Shown piece after piece: positions 17,453 to 27,384 of a stretch of 64,000 bases of DNA (position 1 is the first letter of the stretch; every line of letters begins with the position of its first letter). A program made the translations under genes and the position numbers. The stretch spans positions 930,001 through 994,000 of the forward strand of contig NZ_CP053831.1 in NCBI RefSeq assembly GCF_013372205.1. Reading direction: 5' to 3'. Under the pieces are notes generated by a model that was not told where the DNA came from, ran no database searches, and worked only from the letters and a program-made list of their open reading frames with translations. The DNA is from Campylobacter mucosalis. Its GTDB lineage: Bacteria; Campylobacterota; Campylobacteria; Campylobacterales; Campylobacteraceae.

Positions 17453-18774
17453 TGAATATGACACCAAGGCAGATTGTTGATTTTTTAGATGATTATGTCA
17501 TCGGACAAAAGGACGCTAAAAAGATAATCGCAATCGCACTAAGAAATCGCTACCGCAGAATGAAGCTTGAAAAAGAAATTCAAGATGACATAATGCCAAA
17601 AAATATCCTAATGATCGGCTCAACAGGTGTTGGTAAAACCGAGATTGCAAGACGGCTTTCAAAAATGATGGGACTGCCATTTGTAAAGGTTGAAGCCAGT
17701 AAGTACACCGAAGTTGGCTTTGTGGGACGTGATGTTGAGAGTATGGTAAGAGATCTTGTAATGGCGTCTTTTAATCTCGTAAAAAGCGAGCAAAGCAAGA
17801 AAAATCAGGATAAAATCAACGCCCATATTGAAGATAAAATCATCAAAAAATTACTCCCACCGCTACCAAAAGGTGCAAGTGATGAGAAAATGGCTGACTA
17901 TGAGCGAAGCTATGAAAAAATGGTGGCGAAATTTAAAAACGGCGATTTAGATGATTTAAACATTGAGATTGAAATACAGCAAAACGCCCTTGATACTAAC
18001 TCAAATATGCCACCTGATATGGCTCAAATGCAAGAGAGTTTTATCAAAATCATCGGCATTACAAATAAGAGCGTTAAAAAAGAGATGAAGGTTAAAGACG
18101 CCAAAAAAGCCCTTCAAGCCGAAGCGAACGAGAAAATTTTAAATATTGAGGATATTAAAACCGAAGCATTAAGACGCGCTGAAAATGAGGGCATAATTTT
18201 CATTGATGAGATTGATAAAGTAGCCGTTAGCAGTGGCAATTCTGGTCGCCAAGACCCAAGCAAAGAGGGCGTCCAGCGTGATTTACTTCCTATTGTTGAA
18301 GGCTCACTTGTAAATACTAAATTTGGCAACATTAAGACAGATCACATCTTATTTATCGCTGCTGGTGCTTTTCACATCTCAAAGCCAAGTGATTTAATCC
18401 CAGAACTTCAAGGACGCTTCCCACTTCGCGTGGAGCTAAGCAGTCTTGATGAAAAGGCACTTTATGCGATTTTAACCCAGCCAAAAAATTCACTCTTAAA
18501 GCAATACACAGCACTTTTAAAGACCGAAAACGTTGAGTTAAAATTTGACGATGAAGCGATCAAAGAGATAGCCAAAATCGCTCAAAACGCAAACGAAAGT
18601 ATGGAGGATATCGGTGCTAGACGGCTTCACACCGTGATTGAGCGTGTAATAGAAGACATTAGCTTTGAAGCTAGTGAAAAGAGTGGCGAAAGTATCGTAG
18701 TTACGGCTGATCTGGTAAGAGAGCGACTAAATGACGTCGTAAAAGATCAGGATTTAGCAAGATACATTTTATAA
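17452..18774 (+). CDS. hslU: ATP-dependent protease ATPase subunit HslU (ClpY)
   Basis: AAA+ unfoldase of the HslUV protease. Walker A GSTGVGKTEIARRL (about residues 57-70), the pore motif KYTEVGFVGRDVESMVRDL, the intermediate domain (about 110-235), Walker B IIFIDEIDKVAV and the sensor region LQGRFPLRVEL are all present. 440 residues, normal. ATG 17452-17454 overlaps the hslV TAA; era follows 9 bases later. Confidence 0.96.
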   Translation: MNMTPRQIVDFLDDYVIGQKDAKKIIAIALRNRYRRMKLEKEIQDDIMPKNILMIGSTGVGKTEIARRLSKMMGLPFVKVEASKYTEVGFVGRDVESMVRDLVMASFNLVKSEQSKKNQDKINAHIEDKIIKKLLPPLPKGASDEKMADYERSYEKMVAKFKNGDLDDLNIEIEIQQNALDTNSNMPPDMAQMQESFIKIIGITNKSVKKEMKVKDAKKALQAEANEKILNIEDIKTEALRRAENEGIIFIDEIDKVAVSSGNSGRQDPSKEGVQRDLLPIVEGSLVNTKFGNIKTDHILFIAAGAFHISKPSDLIPELQGRFPLRVELSSLDEKALYAILTQPKNSLLKQYTALLKTENVELKFDDEAIKEIAKIAQNANESMEDIGARRLHTVIERVIEDISFEASEKSGESIVVTADLVRERLNDVVKDQDLARYIL

Positions 18775-18783
18775 AGGCAAAAT

Positions 18784-19653
18784 TTGAAGTCAGGCTTTGT
18801 AAGTATAATTGGTCGCACAAACGCTGGTAAAAGTTCGCTTTTAAACGCACTTTTAAACGAAAAAATCGCCATAGTTTCGCATAAACAAAATGCGACAAGG
18901 CGAAAGATAAACGGCATAGTTATGCACGAAGAGGACCAAATTATTTTTATTGATACGCCCGGACTTCATCAGAGCGATAAAATTTTAAATAAACTTATGG
19001 TTGAAGATGCCATAAAATCAATGGGCGACTGCGATGTTATCGTGTTTTTATTAACTATTCACGATGACATTAGCGACTATGAGAAATTTTTAAGTTTAAA
19101 CCCACAAAAACCGCACATTTTAGTTTTAACTAAGGTTGATGAGGTTAAAAATGACAAGGTTTTAGCCAAAATTTCTGAATACTCAAAATTTCAAAGCCAT
19201 TTTGTCGCTCTGGTGCCATTTAGCGTAAAATCAAAAAGCTATCAAAAACCGCTCCTTGATGAGATTGCTAAAATTTTGCCAGAGCACCCATACTTTTTTG
19301 ATCCTGAGTTTATTACAAACACAAATGAAAAAGAGATTTTTAGGGAGTTTATCCTTGAAGCCATTTATGAAAATTTAAGCGATGAGATCCCTTATGGTAG
19401 CGACGTTTTGATTGATAAGGTCATAGAAAAACGTGATATAACTGAAATTTACGCCACAATCATAACCGATACAAACAGCCACAAAGGCATAATCATCGGC
19501 AAAAACGCCCAAACCATAAAGCGTATCGGCATAAATGCACGAAAACTTATCTCAAATTTAACCCAAAAAAAGGTCTTTTTAAAGCTAAACGTCCTTGTTA
19601 AAAAAGGATGGAGTAAGGATGAAAATCTTATAAAGAAATTTAATAATTATTAA
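18784..19653 (+). CDS. era: GTPase Era
   Basis: Binds the 3' end of 16S rRNA and couples ribosome maturation to growth. G1 [13 protein letters not shown]3 DTPG and G4 TKVD, which uses TKVD in place of NKxD. The C-terminal KH domain is recognisable from [21 protein letters not shown] start at 18784-18786; 289 residues. It ends the rplI-hslVU-era operon, 52 bases before the pilus-like operon. Confidence 0.95.
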   Translation: MKSGFVSIIGRTNAGKSSLLNALLNEKIAIVSHKQNATRRKINGIVMHEEDQIIFIDTPGLHQSDKILNKLMVEDAIKSMGDCDVIVFLLTIHDDISDYEKFLSLNPQKPHILVLTKVDEVKNDKVLAKISEYSKFQSHFVALVPFSVKSKSYQKPLLDEIAKILPEHPYFFDPEFITNTNEKEIFREFILEAIYENLSDEIPYGSDVLIDKVIEKRDITEIYATIITDTNSHKGIIIGKNAQTIKRIGINARKLISNLTQKKVFLKLNVLVKKGWSKDENLIKKFNNY

Positions 19654-19672
19654 ATTTTAAAACTAAAAATTA

Positions 19673-19678
19673 TATAAT
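19673..19678 (+). promoter_or_regulatory. Putative -10 element of the DNA-uptake operon
   Basis: A perfect TATAAT in the 52-base gap after era, 28 bases before the GTG start of the first uptake gene and followed by AGGG (19696-19699) as ribosome site. No -35 is visible, as is usual in Campylobacter. It suggests the ten downstream genes can be transcribed apart from era. Confidence 0.45.
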
Positions 19679-19705
19679 ATTAGATAAAAATTTTTAGGGC
19701 TTTGT

Positions 19706-21202
19706 GTGTTTAGTATAAAAAATATCGCTTCAAACATCATCACTATTGATTCATATGCCGAAACTAGCTTTATTTTTAGTGGCGGCATAAGTCTTTTTAG
19801 TATCACACAGCCACTATCTCTAAACAAAAACAACCTTTACATATCATACATAAAATTTAAACAGCTTATGTATGCTAGTATCGACGTGCCAAAGGGCATA
19901 AAAGATGATGAAATTTTAAATATCATCACAACCAAAACATATGAAGAGCTTGGACTTGACGCGTCACTTGAGTATAAAATAGCATACATTCAAAGCCCAG
20001 AAGATAACCAAAATACAATCACATTTAACGTATTTGCCGCTGATAATAAAAGCCTAAATCAGCAGTTTATCTCGGTTGCTAAAAACACAGCGTGTATAGA
20101 CTATCTGCTTCCAGCGCCACTGCTTTATAACGCACTTTATAGAAGCGAAATTTTAAGCTCTAAGGGCGATTTTGCCGAGTGTTTTATAAATTTATCAAAA
20201 GATGACGCGTTTATTGCGGTTTACAAAAATGGCGAGTTTATGACCACAAAACCGCTTAGATATACGCTAAATTTCATAAAAGATAAATTTAGCGAACTAA
20301 CTGGCGAACGTATGAGCGAACAGCTGTTTTTTGAGAAATTTGCAAACGCAAATATATTAAGCGATGATGAGTTTAGTAAAAATTTAAAGCAAATTTTAGA
20401 TGAGTATTTTGCCTATATTTACGACATAATTCACAGCATAGAGCGAATACACTCGGTTCATCTTGGCTCTATTTTTTTAGACACTACGTTTTTTAACACT
20501 TCAATTGGCGAACTCGGCGAGAAAATACTAGAAAGAACACTAAATCCGCTTAAAACTGGAATTAATTTTAAACACCAAAATTTTAGCAACACTCACACCC
20601 TTATGATGCTTTATGGCAAAAATCAAAAGCTACTTGAAGATGAGCTTAACTTCTCTATCTTTAAGCGTCCAGAGCCACTTTATAAAAGGCAGAGTGGACA
20701 GCTTTTAATAACCTGCCTTGTAGCTGGAGCGTTAGCCTTTTTATATCCGACATATAACTACGCAATGGGTTATTATTACAAGATAAAAGAGCAAAATTTG
20801 CAGTCAAAATTTGAAGAAGAAACGCAAAAAATAGCCCAACTAAAACAAGAAAGCTTGGAGATAAAAGATAGAGAAAAAGAGCTAAAAGATAAAATTTCAA
20901 AAGAGCAAGAGAAGCTAAAAAGCAGACAAGAGCTTTTAGAGCAAATCGTAAAAAAGAAAGAGTATTACACGATGAAAAGCGCCCTGCTTTACGATCTTGG
21001 AAACGCTATGTATGAGCATAACGTCCTCTTAAAAAGCTTTGCGCTAAATGAAAACAACGTCACTCTTGAAGTAACTAGTAGCGATAATAAACAGATAACA
21101 GATCTCATAACCTACATAAGCAATGGTTACACAGTTGATACAAAGCAAATTAAACGCACTCAAAACGGCTTTGACTCAAATATCAGCGTGGGGCTACAAT
21201 GA
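19706..21202 (+). CDS. GspL/MshI-like assembly-platform protein (PilM-PilN type fusion)
   Basis: A 498-residue bitopic protein: about 330 cytoplasmic residues of PilM/GspL-like size, one membrane segment (LLITCLVAGALAFLYPTYNY, about 332-352), a coiled coil (about 355-412), then a small periplasmic domain like PilN. This joined layout is that of GspL or MshI, which recruit the assembly ATPase. GTG start at 19706-19708. Overlaps the next gene by 4 bases. I recall C. jejuni having a protein of this kind (Cj0660c) next to era but away from its cts genes; here it heads the cts-like operon. Confidence 0.75.
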   Translation: MFSIKNIASNIITIDSYAETSFIFSGGISLFSITQPLSLNKNNLYISYIKFKQLMYASIDVPKGIKDDEILNIITTKTYEELGLDASLEYKIAYIQSPEDNQNTITFNVFAADNKSLNQQFISVAKNTACIDYLLPAPLLYNALYRSEILSSKGDFAECFINLSKDDAFIAVYKNGEFMTTKPLRYTLNFIKDKFSELTGERMSEQLFFEKFANANILSDDEFSKNLKQILDEYFAYIYDIIHSIERIHSVHLGSIFLDTTFFNTSIGELGEKILERTLNPLKTGINFKHQNFSNTHTLMMLYGKNQKLLEDELNFSIFKRPEPLYKRQSGQLLITCLVAGALAFLYPTYNYAMGYYYKIKEQNLQSKFEEETQKIAQLKQESLEIKDREKELKDKISKEQEKLKSRQELLEQIVKKKEYYTMKSALLYDLGNAMYEHNVLLKSFALNENNVTLEVTSSDNKQITDLITYISNGYTVDTKQIKRTQNGFDSNISVGLQ

Positions 21203-21816
21203 GCCTACTTAGCAAGATAGATGCGTATTTTGAAGCAAAGAGCAAAAACGAAACAAAGGCGATATTTTACACAAGTGCCATTATATTTGCGTTTTTAATC
21301 TACCTATTTTTTTACGACTCGTCCGCTCTATTTTTAGAACAGAGTAAGGTCGCTTACAAACGCTCAGAGCTACGCACAAAAGAGCTAAACCTTAATATGC
21401 CAAATCAAAACGAACTAACACAAAACAACAAGAGTATAGATAATCTAAAATCGCTATTTAACGACACAAACGCACAAAATGAATACTTTGACTCAAAGCT
21501 AAAAGAGCTATCATTTTTGTTATTTGACGAGCAAAGTTGGGCTAAATTTTTAAATCAAATCATAGTTGACGCCAAAGATAGCAACGTAAATATACTAAAT
21601 TTACAAAACAATCAAAAATCCATAAATCAAAATATCGTATCTGAAAATTTAAAAATAGAGCTAGAGCTAAGTGCAACATACCAAAATTTGCTAAATTTCA
21701 TAAATAAACTAGAAAGCTCAAAGCTTGTCGTTGAGATAAATAAACTAAATATAAGTAGCGATAAAAACGAGCTAAAAGCCAGTTTAAGCCTTAGCGTCTG
21801 GGGGATAAAGTATTGA
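21199..21816 (+). CDS. PilO/GspM/MshJ-like inner-membrane protein
   Basis: 205 residues: a short cytoplasmic N-terminus, one membrane segment (IFYTSAIIFAFLIYLFFYDS, about 22-42), a coiled coil, then a periplasmic domain of about 110 residues that would be ferredoxin-like, as in PilO and GspM. Sequence is weakly conserved, so the call rests on topology, size and position after the GspL-like gene. ATGA overlap upstream and TTGA overlap downstream indicate coupled translation. Confidence 0.7.
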   Translation: MSLLSKIDAYFEAKSKNETKAIFYTSAIIFAFLIYLFFYDSSALFLEQSKVAYKRSELRTKELNLNMPNQNELTQNNKSIDNLKSLFNDTNAQNEYFDSKLKELSFLLFDEQSWAKFLNQIIVDAKDSNVNILNLQNNQKSINQNIVSENLKIELELSATYQNLLNFINKLESSKLVVEINKLNISSDKNELKASLSLSVWGIKY

Positions 21817-22205
21817 TAAAATTTACACTTATTGCCCTGTTTACAACTTTTGTATTTGCAAACGAGCAACTTAAAAAATATGACAAACTTTTTGAAAATT
21901 TCAAAACCCAGCGAATCGGTCTTGAGCAAAAAGAGATAGAGTCAGCAAAAGATCCTTTCATAAAACAAAGCATAGATAGAAATTTAAAAATCGAGCCAAC
22001 AAGGCTAGAACAGCCATTTGCTCTGCAAGCCATACTTGGTAACAGAGCAAAGATAGATGGCGTATGGAGAGCCGTTGGCGATAGTTTTGGCGGATATAAG
22101 GTGCTTAGCATAGACGCAAGGGGCGTTAGTTTGTCAAAACAAAATGGCGAAAAAATCGAGTTAAAATTAGTAAAGGACGGCAAAATTGAGATTAAAACTA
22201 GGTAA
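21813..22205 (+). CDS. PilP/GspC/MshK-like exported protein
   Basis: 130 residues from TTG 21813 with a signal peptide (IKFTLIALFTTFVFA). The C-terminal half, LQAILGNRAKIDGVWRAVGD then GYKVLSIDARGVSLSK, is a small beta-domain like the HR domain of PilP/GspC that links the inner-membrane platform to the secretin. It overlaps the secretin gene by 20 bases. I believe the C. jejuni gene before the secretin (ctsR) is the equivalent, but I cannot confirm it here. Confidence 0.7.
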   Translation: MIKFTLIALFTTFVFANEQLKKYDKLFENFKTQRIGLEQKEIESAKDPFIKQSIDRNLKIEPTRLEQPFALQAILGNRAKIDGVWRAVGDSFGGYKVLSIDARGVSLSKQNGEKIELKLVKDGKIEIKTR

Positions 22206-23682
22206 AATTTTACTCTCTTTAGTGTTTATTTTAAGCTTTGAGCAGAGCCTATTTGCAAAAAGTGTGTGCGTAAATAAAAATTTTAGTATGAAATTTAAAA
22301 GCGAAGTTACACTAAATGAGGTATTAAACGAGCTTTCTGATATGTGTAGCTTTAGCGTCGTAGCAAAAGATCAAGCCGCAACAGCTATTCTGCAAGAAAA
22401 TCTCCACGCCACGAACATAAACAACCTTAGCCTTAGCGAGGTCTTTGCCCTACTCTTAACAGAGCGAAATTTAAGCTACGAATTTAACAAAAATATATTA
22501 AAAATTTCATCCTTTATCACAAAAAGCTTTAAAATCGACTACATTACCTCAATTAGAGAGGGCATTTCTACGACGAAAGCTTCGGTGGATTCAGCACCTA
22601 TTGAAGTTGGGAACTCAAACTCATCAGATGAAGATGAGAAAAAGCAAGATAACATGATAAGAACCACTGAGAAATTTGACTTTTGGGAGAAGCTAGATAG
22701 CGAAATAAAAGCCGTTTTAAACAATCCAAACGACAAAATCATAGCGCCAGATCCAGTGATAAATCAAAACGCAGGGCTTGTAACAATAACAGCCACGCCA
22801 ACACAGCTAAAACGCGTAGAAAAGTATATCCAAGACCTTCAAAAAAGGCTAAAAAAGCAGGTAATTATAGACGTTTCAATAATTGCTGTCGAGCTTAAAA
22901 ATGAGTATAAAAAGGGCGTTGATTGGTCTAAATTTGAACTAGGATTTAACTCATATATCGGTAACGACCCTACCACTTCATCTGGCTTTACGACGACACG
23001 AACTGGCTTTAACTCGGGCTTTACAAGCACTATTAATTTTGCAGCAAATTTAAATCTAAATTTAGACGGAGTGCTAAATTTTTTAGACACAAACGGCAAA
23101 GCAAAGGTAATCTCAAGCCCAAAAATCACAACACTAAACAACCAACAAGCTCTAATCTCAGTTGGAGATAATATAAACTACCGAGTCCAAGAAGAAACAG
23201 AGCGCCCCTCAGCCTCATCAGTTACTTCAAGAGTAACCACGACATATAAGCAATACTCGGTATTTGTAGGAATTTTACTAAATCTACTGCCTGAAGTATC
23301 AGATGATAATAAAATAATGCTACGCATAAATCCGAGCCTAAGTAGCTTTAAATACAGAGAAGATGACGCAAAACAAAGGAGCGTTCGCGAGATAGCGCCA
23401 GATACAAACCAAAAAAAGCTCTCAACGGTCGTGCAGGTAAATAGCGGAGATACGATCATACTTGGCGGACTTATAGGGCAAACTAAGGGCAAGGATAACA
23501 CCTATGTGCCGTTTTTATCGGCCATACCGATAATAGGAAACGCGTTTAGCTCGACAAAAGACATCACATCAACAACCGAGCTTATCTTTATCATAACGCC
23601 TAGAGTTATCGATCCTGATACAAAAACCGATATCTCTCAGTCGCTAAAAGACCTAGGTTTTTCAAAGTCGATAAATGAGTAG
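22186..23682 (+). CDS. ctsD: Secretin, MshL/PilQ type (CtsD)
   Basis: Outer-membrane secretin pore. TTG start, signal peptide ending near LFAKS, an N-terminal STN-like region (about 30-110), N1-type domain (VEKYIQDLQKRLKKQVIIDV) and the secretin domain from about 270 to 480, with VISSPKITTLNNQQALISVG and GDTIILGGLIGQT. At 498 residues it is near MshL. Required for DNA uptake in C. jejuni as CtsD (family knowledge). No separate pilotin gene is seen nearby. Confidence 0.87.
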   Translation: MRLKLGKILLSLVFILSFEQSLFAKSVCVNKNFSMKFKSEVTLNEVLNELSDMCSFSVVAKDQAATAILQENLHATNINNLSLSEVFALLLTERNLSYEFNKNILKISSFITKSFKIDYITSIREGISTTKASVDSAPIEVGNSNSSDEDEKKQDNMIRTTEKFDFWEKLDSEIKAVLNNPNDKIIAPDPVINQNAGLVTITATPTQLKRVEKYIQDLQKRLKKQVIIDVSIIAVELKNEYKKGVDWSKFELGFNSYIGNDPTTSSGFTTTRTGFNSGFTSTINFAANLNLNLDGVLNFLDTNGKAKVISSPKITTLNNQQALISVGDNINYRVQEETERPSASSVTSRVTTTYKQYSVFVGILLNLLPEVSDDNKIMLRINPSLSSFKYREDDAKQRSVREIAPDTNQKKLSTVVQVNSGDTIILGGLIGQTKGKDNTYVPFLSAIPIIGNAFSSTKDITSTTELIFIITPRVIDPDTKTDISQSLKDLGFSKSINE

Positions 23683-24478
23683 TTTTACAAAGACAAAAGA
23701 GCTGTTTTTAGACGAAACAAAGGATAACTTCATAGGTCTTGCAAATTCGCTTAGTTGCTATGAAAGGATAACTCAAGCGCTAGAAAAACCGCTAAAACTA
23801 ATACTATTTTACGGCAAACCAGGAAGCGGAAAGACCTTTTTGCTACAAAAAATAGTAGATGATTTAAACGATGATAAAATTTTATTTTTCAAGCGTCCAT
23901 TTTTTAACGAAGCCGATTTTATCAACGCTCTAAATGAGAAAATTTTTAGCAAACACTTGCCTGATGTAAAAAGTTTTGAAAATTTTATGTATTATTATAC
24001 GCAAAATTTTACATACAATGAGAGCGAAAAGCTAAAATTTCAAAAGACAATCATACTTGATGAGGCTCAATTATACCCAAACGATCTGTTAGAAAAGATA
24101 CGTCTAATGGCTGACAGTAGGTATTTTAAATTTATATTTACCGTTCATAAAACCAGCGATGAGGAGCTTTTGGCAAAGGGGCATTTTCTAACTAGAATTT
24201 GGGAGAGCATAGAGCTAAAAAATGCCGATGTATCGGAGATCAAACTATATTTGCTAAAAAAATTAAAAGGCTGTGAGATAGCTTTTAATGATGATGATAT
24301 AGCCCTAGCAAACGAGCTTTGCTACTCAAATTTAAGAGAGCTAAACAAACTAATGTATAAATTTTTAGACATCTGCCAAACATACGAGCACTACCGCCCG
24401 TCAGCACTAACAGAGCCAAATTTTAATCAAAAGGCACTATATATGTCAGCCATATCTTTAGGGATTATCAATGCTTAG
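23675..24478 (+). CDS. ctsP: ExeA/MshM-like AAA ATPase (CtsP)
   Basis: 267 residues with Walker A GKPGSGKT at 47-54, Walker B TIILDEAQLYPNDLLEKI near 130-147 and the sensor stretch FKFIFTVHKTSDEE. ExeA and MshM, encoded next to secretins, use this domain to help secretin assembly; C. jejuni CtsP is a nucleotide-binding competence protein. No membrane segment or peptidoglycan-binding domain, unlike full-length ExeA. Overlaps both neighbours by 8 bases. Confidence 0.8.
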   Translation: MSSFTKTKELFLDETKDNFIGLANSLSCYERITQALEKPLKLILFYGKPGSGKTFLLQKIVDDLNDDKILFFKRPFFNEADFINALNEKIFSKHLPDVKSFENFMYYYTQNFTYNESEKLKFQKTIILDEAQLYPNDLLEKIRLMADSRYFKFIFTVHKTSDEELLAKGHFLTRIWESIELKNADVSEIKLYLLKKLKGCEIAFNDDDIALANELCYSNLRELNKLMYKFLDICQTYEHYRPSALTEPNFNQKALYMSAISLGIINA

Positions 24479-25124
24479 TCTAAACGAGCTAAATGAGTTA
24501 GAGCTAAAATTTGCTAAATTAAACACAAACAAACCAGCAAAAAATAACACCTACAAATACGCAATAGTCGCCGTTTTATCACTCATCTTAATACTCTCAT
24601 CAGTGCTATTTTTTACTAACAAAAAAGAGCAACCAGTAGAGCAAAATTTAACACTCCAAAATGAGATAGATGAGGTCATAAAAAACAGCAAAAACGATGA
24701 AAAATCGGGCGAAAAAGAGCAAGGATATCTACAATTATCGCACATACAAACATCTGAAATTTTTAGCACTCAGCCAGAAGCAAACACCAAAACAAAGCCA
24801 AAAATCAAAATAAAAATGGACGACGCAAAAGATAGCAAACATAGCCAAAAAGAGCAATTTAGTCAGACCAAAGATATACAAACAGCCCTATCTATCGCAC
24901 AAGAATATCTAGATAAAAAGGACTACACAAACGCACTTGAGTGGTCGCTACACGCAAACGAGATCGATAAACAAAACAAACAAAGCTGGATAATCTTTGC
25001 AACAGCAAAATATCACTTAGGACAAAAGCAAGACGCTCTACGTGCCTTACGTACATACAATAGCGATAAAAACCACAAAGATATAAATTTACTAATACGA
25101 CAGATACAAAATGGAAGTCTATGA
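24471..25124 (+). CDS. Membrane-anchored TPR protein, MshN-like (possible CtsX)
   Basis: 217 residues: cytoplasmic N-terminus of about 27, a membrane segment (YAIVAVLSLILILSSVLFFT), a long low-complexity Lys/Glu linker, then two TPR-like helical pairs (IAQEYLDKKDYTNALEWSLHAN and IFATAKYHLGQKQDALRALR). MshN in MSHA clusters has the same order (TM then TPR) and the same place between the AAA ATPase and the GspE gene. C. jejuni CtsX, a membrane partner of CtsP, may be the same protein. Confidence 0.68.
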   Translation: MLSLNELNELELKFAKLNTNKPAKNNTYKYAIVAVLSLILILSSVLFFTNKKEQPVEQNLTLQNEIDEVIKNSKNDEKSGEKEQGYLQLSHIQTSEIFSTQPEANTKTKPKIKIKMDDAKDSKHSQKEQFSQTKDIQTALSIAQEYLDKKDYTNALEWSLHANEIDKQNKQSWIIFATAKYHLGQKQDALRALRTYNSDKNHKDINLLIRQIQNGSL

Positions 25125-25648
25125 AAGCACTCATACTACTATTACCTATATTTTGTCTAGCCATTGATATCGAGGCTAGTTTTAACGCCAAAGACTACAA
25201 AGCCGTCTGCTCTATCGAGGCTCAAAGTATCGTTGCAAACACGAGCAATGAGGGCATAATAAATATGTATGGGATAGCCTGCCTAAAAACACACATGATA
25301 AACGCCCTAGCCCTACCCGCAGCAAAACTACGCTACACGCCACAAGCTAGGCAAAATTCAGCCTATTTTGCAGATATTTTGCTTAAAAAAAAGCTACTTT
25401 TACACGCATTAATTGATAATGTCGACATAAGCTACGTAAGACTTGCAAAGAGCGATTATATACTATCTATGATATTTGATAGATACGTTAAGGGCGATTT
25501 TAACGTAGTAAATGATAGCTTGATTTTTGAGGAGCAAAACTCAGATACGTTTTACGAGATTGAAATTTTTGCAGAAAATTTACCACCAAAAATCACACTA
25601 AAAACATACAAAGACAATCAAATAATATCAACCATCGAGTATTACTAA
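25121..25648 (+). CDS. Exported hypothetical protein within the DNA-uptake operon
   Basis: 175 residues with a short signal peptide (MKALILLLPIFCLAID). I recognise no domain. Two cysteines in the mature part (KAVCSIEAQ and GIACLKTHM) could form a disulfide; the middle is helical (YFADILLKKKLLLHAL) and the end beta-rich. It overlaps the TPR gene by 4 bases and the ATPase gene by 1. Tight packing says it belongs to the machine; its place is not filled in the MSHA order mshN-mshE, so it is the odd member. Confidence 0.72.
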   Translation: MKALILLLPIFCLAIDIEASFNAKDYKAVCSIEAQSIVANTSNEGIINMYGIACLKTHMINALALPAAKLRYTPQARQNSAYFADILLKKKLLLHALIDNVDISYVRLAKSDYILSMIFDRYVKGDFNVVNDSLIFEEQNSDTFYEIEIFAENLPPKITLKTYKDNQIISTIEYY

Positions 25649-27384
25649 TGAACAACACGGAAAAAACACTACTATCATTTTTAAGCCAAAAGCTAACAGA
25701 TGAGCAGTTAAACACCATAAATACCATAAAAGAAAGCACAGACAAGGCTTTGGTTGAAATTTTATCCGATTTTTTAAGCGAAGATGACTTTATTGGTAGC
25801 TGTGCCGAGCTATTTCGTAAAAATAAAATCAACATAGATGAGATATGTAAAGATTTAGAGCTAGACGCAAAAATCTTTTTAAAGTTTGTATCTAAAATAT
25901 ACAAAATAGAATTTTTTAACCTTGATAATATCGACCTTGACTATCGTATCGCAGAGAGAGTAAATATAGCCCAGCTTAAGCGATTTGACGCACTGCCGAT
26001 AAAAGAGGATGAGATTAGCGTATATGTCGCGTTTAAAAACCCTTTTGACATTATTGCTCAAGATAGCATACAATCGCTTTTTAACAGAAAACTTCTTAAA
26101 ATCGTCCTAGCAGACCCATCTCAAATCAAGCGATACATAAACAAACTCGAGCTAAACGAGAGTATAAAAGATATCATCGCAGATATTAGAAAAGAGCTAT
26201 CAAGCTCCGCAAATTCTACTACAAACAAAAATTCCAGCATCTTAAAACTCATCGAAGTCATCCTAAAAACAGCCATCCAGCAACGAGCAAGTGACATCCA
26301 CATAGAGCCAACAGAAACAAACTGCATAGTAAGAAGCCGTATCGACGGTATGCTAAGCGAAACTTTTATATTTGATAAAGATATCTATCCACCTATGGTA
26401 AGTCGCCTAAAACTGCTATCAAATATGGATATAGCCGAGCGTAGAAAACCGCAAGACGGCAGATTTTCCGCGCAAATTTTAGAGCGTGAATATGACTTTC
26501 GTATCTCAACCCTGCCTATTATAAACGGCGAGAGCATAGTTTTAAGGGTGCTTGATAAGTCAAAAGTTATTGTAAGTCTTGAAAATTTAAGCATGAACGA
26601 AGGGGACTTGACAAAATTTCAAAACGCTATGAAAGCCCCTTATGGCATAGTTTTAGTCACTGGACCAACAGGTAGTGGTAAAACGACTACCTTATACGCA
26701 GGACTTAATGAGATAAAAAACATAAAAACAAAAATCATAACGGTTGAAGATCCAGTTGAGTATCAGCTAAATTTAATCCAACAAGTAAACGTCAATGAAA
26801 AAACCGGACTTAGCTTTGCAAATGCGTTACGCTCGATTTTAAGGCAAGATCCTGACATAATAATGATAGGCGAGATACGAGATACTGAAACTTTACGTAT
26901 AGCCATACAAGCAGCACTTACTGGACATTTGGTATTTTCTACACTGCACACAAATGACGCCATTTCAGCACTTCCTAGAATCGCAGATATGGGGATTGAG
27001 CCATATCTCATAAGCGGTGCATTAATCGCGATTGAAGCTCAACGCCTAGTCAGAAAGCTCTGCCCTCACTGCAAGCAAAAAATCTCCCTGCCAAAAACAA
27101 CAATGCAAAATTTAGAGCCGTATCTTGGCACACAGTATCAGTTTTACACCGCAGTTGGCTGCGAGCAGTGCTTTAGGACTGGATATTTGGGTCGGGAGAT
27201 GATAAGTGAAATTTTACCTATAACAAACAGCATTCAAACATTAGTAGCAAACAGAGCAAGCAAAGATGAGATAAGAGAAGTGGCTGTAAAAGAGGGTTTT
27301 AAAGATATTTTTACAGATGGGGTTTTAAAGGCTGCTTGTGGGATTACAAGCATTGAAGAGGTTTATAGGGTTGCTAAGATATGA
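25648..27384 (+). CDS. ctsE: GspE/PilB/MshE-family assembly ATPase (CtsE)
   Basis: Hexameric cytoplasmic motor of type II secretion and type IV pili. N-terminal MshE-N-like region (1-150), then Walker A GPTGSGKTTTLYA (about 339-351), Asp box, Walker B ILRQDPDIIMIGEIRD, His box TGHLVFSTLHTNDA, and a C-terminal zinc tetracysteine CPHC...CEQC. 578 residues, complete. C. jejuni CtsE is needed for DNA uptake (family knowledge). Confidence 0.92.
   Translation: MNNTEKTLLSFLSQKLTDEQLNTINTIKESTDKALVEILSDFLSEDDFIGSCAELFRKNKINIDEICKDLELDAKIFLKFVSKIYKIEFFNLDNIDLDYRIAERVNIAQLKRFDALPIKEDEISVYVAFKNPFDIIAQDSIQSLFNRKLLKIVLADPSQIKRYINKLELNESIKDIIADIRKELSSSANSTTNKNSSILKLIEVILKTAIQQRASDIHIEPTETNCIVRSRIDGMLSETFIFDKDIYPPMVSRLKLLSNMDIAERRKPQDGRFSAQILEREYDFRISTLPIINGESIVLRVLDKSKVIVSLENLSMNEGDLTKFQNAMKAPYGIVLVTGPTGSGKTTTLYAGLNEIKNIKTKIITVEDPVEYQLNLIQQVNVNEKTGLSFANALRSILRQDPDIIMIGEIRDTETLRIAIQAALTGHLVFSTLHTNDAISALPRIADMGIEPYLISGALIAIEAQRLVRKLCPHCKQKISLPKTTMQNLEPYLGTQYQFYTAVGCEQCFRTGYLGREMISEILPITNSIQTLVANRASKDEIREVAVKEGFKDIFTDGVLKAACGITSIEEVYRVAKI

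Noticed and set aside
21791-22183. 130-residue minus-strand frame opposite the PilP-like gene
   Set aside because: Same length as the real gene on the other strand, but the plus-strand product has a signal peptide and operon overlaps, while this has neither.
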